Shown here: in pieces, positions 61,193 through 64,000 of the stretch
How positions within the stretch are numbered: the first letter of the stretch is position 1
How the letters are laid out: each line of letters begins with the position of its first letter
Notes under the pieces: generated by a model
The model's input: the letters and a program-made list of their open reading frames with translations, nothing else
The model's database searches: none
Told to the model about the DNA's origin: nothing
Program-made: the position numbers and the translations under genes
Assembly (NCBI GenBank): GCA_964427425.1
Contig: CAYRUD010000002.1
Span: forward strand, 62,001-126,000
Length of the DNA: 64,000 nucleotides
Origin: CAYRUD01 sp964427425
GTDB lineage: Bacteria; Chlamydiota; Chlamydiia; Chlamydiales; FEN-1388
Reading direction: 5' to 3'

Positions 61193-62359
61193 ATGACAAA
61201 GACAGCGAAATACTCAGAAGACACAGCGACACTGGATGCTCAATTGAGCACGATACTTTCTCACTCTTCACCCGAATTGAGGTCTGTTCTAGAAAAAATT
61301 CTCCGAGGAAGTCGCGCCTCTATTGAAGACGGAATGAAGCTCTTCTCCCAAGCTGATACAAAAACTCTTCAACTGACAGCTGATTATATAAGAAAGCGCT
61401 CTCATGGAGATACCGTCACCTACTCTCACACGCTCTATATCTACCCAACGAATCTATGCGAGCTTTCTTGCCCTATGTGCTCATTCTATGCTAAGCCCGG
61501 TTGGGATAAAGCATGGTTTATGACCGCAGAAGAGGTCGAAAAGAAGGTCAAAGAGGCAATTCCGAAAGGAGTTTGTGAGATCCATATTGTTGGAGGCCTT
61601 TGGAGAGATTGTAATCTCGACTACTATAAAGACATCTTTACGCGAATTAAGCGGATAAATCCCAATCTTCATATCAAAGCCTTAACTCCCGTTGAGTATG
61701 ATTTCTTAGCCAAACTCCATGGAATAACTGTTGAAGAAGTATTCTCCCTAATGATCTCTTGGGGCCTCGGATCCCTTCCTGGTGGAGGTGCTGAAATTCT
61801 CGTTGAGGAAGTTCGCCAAAAGATTGCTCCTGGTAAAATCTCATCTCAGCGTTATCTTGAGATACACGAATCCGCGCACCGAATCGGACTTCCGTCAAAT
61901 GTAACCATGCTCTTTGGCCATATTGAATCTCCTCAGCATATTCTTGAGCACCTCGATTCTATCCGAAAGCTTCAGGATAAGACAGGCGGCTTCCAAACAT
62001 TTGTCCCCCTAAAGTATCACGATGAGAACAATGCTCTTGGAAAGCGAAAAGATCGACTCCAACCTAAGGATATTCGCAAAATCTATGCGATTAGTCGGAT
62101 TATGTTAGATAATATTCCAAGCATTAAAGTCTTGTGGAATTATGTCGGCATTGAAGAAGCTCAAGATATCCTCGACTGGGGAGCTAATGATTTCGCCTCT
62201 ACATCCTTAGAAGAAAAAGTGATTACAATGGCCGGCGGGATAAAGATTCAGATGACAGAGAAAGTCATGGAAGATCTTATTCGCAATAAGAATAGACATC
62301 CTATCAAAGTCCATTCAGGAACACTTTACAAGAACTTGAAAGAACTGACAGCACTCTAA
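61193..62359 (+). CDS. mqnE: Aminofutalosine synthase, radical SAM
   Basis: 388 residues, GGAG eight bases before the ATG. Radical SAM cluster CELSCPMC (Cys89, Cys93, Cys96; C-x3-C-x2-C), HIVGGLWRDCNLDYY, LKxxTPVEYDFLAK, LGSLPGGGAEIL, VTMLFGHIESPQHILEHL, and the MqnE-type C-terminus (IKVLWNYVGIEEAQDILDWG). It joins the enolpyruvyl benzoate made by MqnA to SAM's adenosyl part, the second step of the futalosine route to menaquinone. It is distinguished from MqnC by the conserved C-terminal blocks. First of three menaquinone genes in a row. Confidence 0.93.
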   Translation: MTKTAKYSEDTATLDAQLSTILSHSSPELRSVLEKILRGSRASIEDGMKLFSQADTKTLQLTADYIRKRSHGDTVTYSHTLYIYPTNLCELSCPMCSFYAKPGWDKAWFMTAEEVEKKVKEAIPKGVCEIHIVGGLWRDCNLDYYKDIFTRIKRINPNLHIKALTPVEYDFLAKLHGITVEEVFSLMISWGLGSLPGGGAEILVEEVRQKIAPGKISSQRYLEIHESAHRIGLPSNVTMLFGHIESPQHILEHLDSIRKLQDKTGGFQTFVPLKYHDENNALGKRKDRLQPKDIRKIYAISRIMLDNIPSIKVLWNYVGIEEAQDILDWGANDFASTSLEEKVITMAGGIKIQMTEKVMEDLIRNKNRHPIKVHSGTLYKNLKELTAL

Positions 62360-62379
62360 GAGCGAGCAATTGAATACTT

Positions 62380-63267
62380 ATGATTCGTATCGGAGCCCTT
62401 CACTATAGCAATGTTCTTCCCTTCTTTTATCCCTTATCGACCGGGAAAGTGCCATACCCTGGAACCCTTGTTTGGGGAACTCCTCGCGAAGTCAACAGTA
62501 TGCTCGAGAAAAAGGAAGTCGATATAGCAATGGTAAGTAGTCTTAGCTACGTCGACCGAAGAGAAGATGCTGTTCTCTTATCCGATCTTGGGATTGCGAG
62601 CACTGAATCAATTATGAGCGTCTGCCTTTTTACCCCCAAAGGCGTAGATCCATCTACGTTCAGAGAAATCTTGCTCACTACTGAGAGTGAGACATCAGTT
62701 CGACTTTTACGCGTCTTATGTAATCACTTTTGGCGAATTAGTCCTCAGCTGACTCGCTCAACACTTTCTCCTGAACTACTCCTTAAGCAAGACAAACCCT
62801 TTCTCATTATCGGCGACTCATGCCTTGCGATTCTTGAGAACACTAAATTTACAGCTATCGATTTGGCAAAAGCATGGCATCTGGCAACGAGAAAAAGTTT
62901 TATCTTTGCACTCTTAGCAACAAATAATTCGTCACTCCAAGCACACTCAGAAGAGATATTCGAGTTTCACCGTTCAATCGATGAAGCTTTCCATTGGTCC
63001 CAGAAGAATTTGGATGAAATTGTCAGCTACGCCTCACAAAGAATCCCCACAATCTCAGAGAAAAAGCTCTTTGAATATTATCAAAAGTCGCTTGAATTTA
63101 GACTTTCATCACGCCACTTCCAAGGACTCGATTATTTTATTCGACTTGAAGAAAAATCTCTCGAGCCACATCAAGAACCTCAAATAATTGGAAGCAATCC
63201 ATATCAATATCCAATCGACCCTTTAAGCTTTTCGAACCTGAATCTTGGAGATGAAAGCTCACGTTAA
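62380..63267 (+). CDS. mqnA: Chorismate dehydratase
   Basis: 295 residues. MqnA/MqnD fold with the family start RIGALHYSNVLPFFYPL, VWGTPREVNSMLEKKEVDIA, MVSSLSYV and IIGDSCLAIL. It removes water from chorismate to form 3-[(1-carboxyvinyl)oxy]benzoate, the first step of the futalosine pathway. MqnD is similar in fold, but the RxG.xxYxNxxP start and the position beside mqnE favour MqnA. Twenty bases separate it from mqnE. The C-terminal 40 residues are polar and variable. Confidence 0.9.
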   Translation: MIRIGALHYSNVLPFFYPLSTGKVPYPGTLVWGTPREVNSMLEKKEVDIAMVSSLSYVDRREDAVLLSDLGIASTESIMSVCLFTPKGVDPSTFREILLTTESETSVRLLRVLCNHFWRISPQLTRSTLSPELLLKQDKPFLIIGDSCLAILENTKFTAIDLAKAWHLATRKSFIFALLATNNSSLQAHSEEIFEFHRSIDEAFHWSQKNLDEIVSYASQRIPTISEKKLFEYYQKSLEFRLSSRHFQGLDYFIRLEEKSLEPHQEPQIIGSNPYQYPIDPLSFSNLNLGDESSR

Positions 63268-63287
63268 ACCATGAAAGAGCCTTCCTG

Positions 63288-64000
63288 ATGAATACGTTTT
63301 CTAAGAACAAGCCTTCATCCATACAAGCGATGTTTAACACAATCGCTAAGAGATATGATACTGCTAATTGGTGCATGTCAATGGGACTACACTGCCTATG
63401 GAATCGGCGGCTAGCACGTCAAGCCATCAAAAGTTATGTTCAACTCAGAGGAAATACCCCCACCCATCTTCAGGTTCTCGACCTCTGCTGTGGCACTGGA
63501 GAAATCACATTTAGAATTGCCTCAGAACTGCCACCATCTATTCAAGCTACACTTACAGGCGTTGATTTCTCACAAACAATGATCGAGATAGCCTCCAGTA
63601 AAAATAAAAAGCTGCAACTTCATCCTCATATCTCGATTGAATTTATGGAAGGAGACGCAACTGAGCTCCCATTCGATAATCATTCTTTTGATATTATTAC
63701 GATGGCATATGGCATTCGAAATATAGATAAGAGATCTCAAGCGCTTCACGAAATGTCACGGATTCTTAAGCCTCAGGGGGTCGCATGCATCCTCGAGCTT
63801 ACATCACCTGATTCCCGAATACTTCAAAAACTACATAGCTGGTATCTACGTCACATAATTCCTGCAATCGGAGCATTGATTAGTGGAAACAAAGAATCGT
63901 ATGCTTATCTGTCATCGAGCATTGAGCAATTTGTCCATAAAGATACCCTTGTGAATGAAATGAAAGAGAAATTTACTCACTCTGTCGAGGCTTATTCTCT
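63288..64000 (+). CDS. ubiE: Demethylmenaquinone methyltransferase, 3' end outside the window
   Basis: Start at ATG 63288 (MNTFSKNKPSSIQAMFNTIA); 237 codons are visible and the frame is still open. MFNTIAKRYDTANWCMSMGL is the UbiE/MenG opening, VLDLCCGTGEITF the SAM site (about 64-76), GVDFSQTMIEIA and MEGDATELPF follow, then MAYGIRNIDKRSQALHEMSR and GNKESYAYLSSSIEQF. It methylates demethylmenaquinone in the last step of menaquinone synthesis (also called menG). It starts 21 bases after mqnA, so mqnE-mqnA-ubiE is probably one operon. The missing 3' end is due to the window edge. Confidence 0.95.
   Translation, partial: MNTFSKNKPSSIQAMFNTIAKRYDTANWCMSMGLHCLWNRRLARQAIKSYVQLRGNTPTHLQVLDLCCGTGEITFRIASELPPSIQATLTGVDFSQTMIEIASSKNKKLQLHPHISIEFMEGDATELPFDNHSFDIITMAYGIRNIDKRSQALHEMSRILKPQGVACILELTSPDSRILQKLHSWYLRHIIPAIGALISGNKESYAYLSSSIEQFVHKDTLVNEMKEKFTHSVEAYS

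Noticed and set aside
61012..61326. 104-codon + strand frame
   Set aside because: It overlaps both the small Cys-rich protein and the start of mqnE in another frame and encodes no recognisable protein.

Overview
The window looks like the chromosome of an amoeba- or protist-associated member of the Chlamydiae (an 'environmental chlamydia' rather than the animal-pathogen genus Chlamydia). Three things point there. First, core genes typical of the phylum: futalosine-type menaquinone genes (mqnE, mqnA, ubiE/menG), KDO lipid genes (kdsB, waaA), a long PPi-dependent phosphofructokinase, an oppABCDF transporter, and a ferredoxin next to a DUF1858-HesB fusion. Second, a very large complement of eukaryote-like proteins: seven F-box proteins, two BTB/POZ proteins, five intact proteins with DUF4116-type repeats, and one Sel1/TPR protein. 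Third, as far as I recall the order in C. trachomatis (kdsB..yqgF; opp - pfk - hydrolase - waaA; mqnE - mqnA - ubiE), the core genes keep that order, but large accessory blocks sit between them.

Layout. 1-4.3 kb: end of a DUF4116-repeat protein, a Sel1-repeat protein and an F-box protein. 4.3-9.2 kb: an exported Ntn hydrolase, two uncharacterised coiled-coil proteins and a second F-box protein of the same subfamily. 9.6-13.9 kb: a 1395-residue AsmA/TamB-like envelope protein. 13.9-19.6 kb: an array of five paralogous F-box genes, all on the minus strand; four of them are followed by the same terminator. 19.9-36.4 kb: mostly core genes (GNAT, RRM protein, kdsB-yqgF-glycosyltransferase, DUF3604 protein, ferredoxin, Fe-S carrier, rRNA methyltransferase, opp operon). 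36.3-40.7 kb: PPi-PFK, a DUF4116 protein and an alpha/beta hydrolase. 41-49.2 kb: a tandemly duplicated and partly decayed set of DUF4116-type genes with two recognisable pseudogene remnants. 49.2-54.5 kb: HD hydrolase, beta-hydroxyacid dehydrogenase, a VOC protein, a membrane-anchored NlpC/P60-like protein, and an exported protein resembling the catalytic domain of animal procollagen galactosyltransferase. 54.6-58 kb: two BTB/POZ paralogues and three CAT-anticodon tRNAs. 58-64 kb: waaA, nagA, a small Cys-rich membrane protein and the menaquinone genes; ubiE runs off the end of the window.

How it fits together. The F-box proteins (adaptors for SKP1-CUL1 ligases in eukaryotes) and BTB proteins (adaptors for CUL3 ligases) suggest a large set of secreted effectors that recruit host ubiquitin ligases. 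DUF4116 and Sel1 proteins are common companions in amoeba symbionts. Most of these proteins start with Ser/Thr/Asn-rich, low-complexity N-termini, as expected for type III secretion substrates. The DNA shows how the families grow and decay: tandem duplication of gene plus terminator (F-box, BTB), duplication with a breakpoint inside a tRNA gene (BTB), and internal deletions (DUF4116). A short acidic motif, (V/I)xxED(V/I)T(D/N), recurs in five of the seven F-box proteins, at the N-terminus in some and the C-terminus in others; it is the best candidate here for an undescribed functional element. No phage, CRISPR array or insertion sequence was seen.
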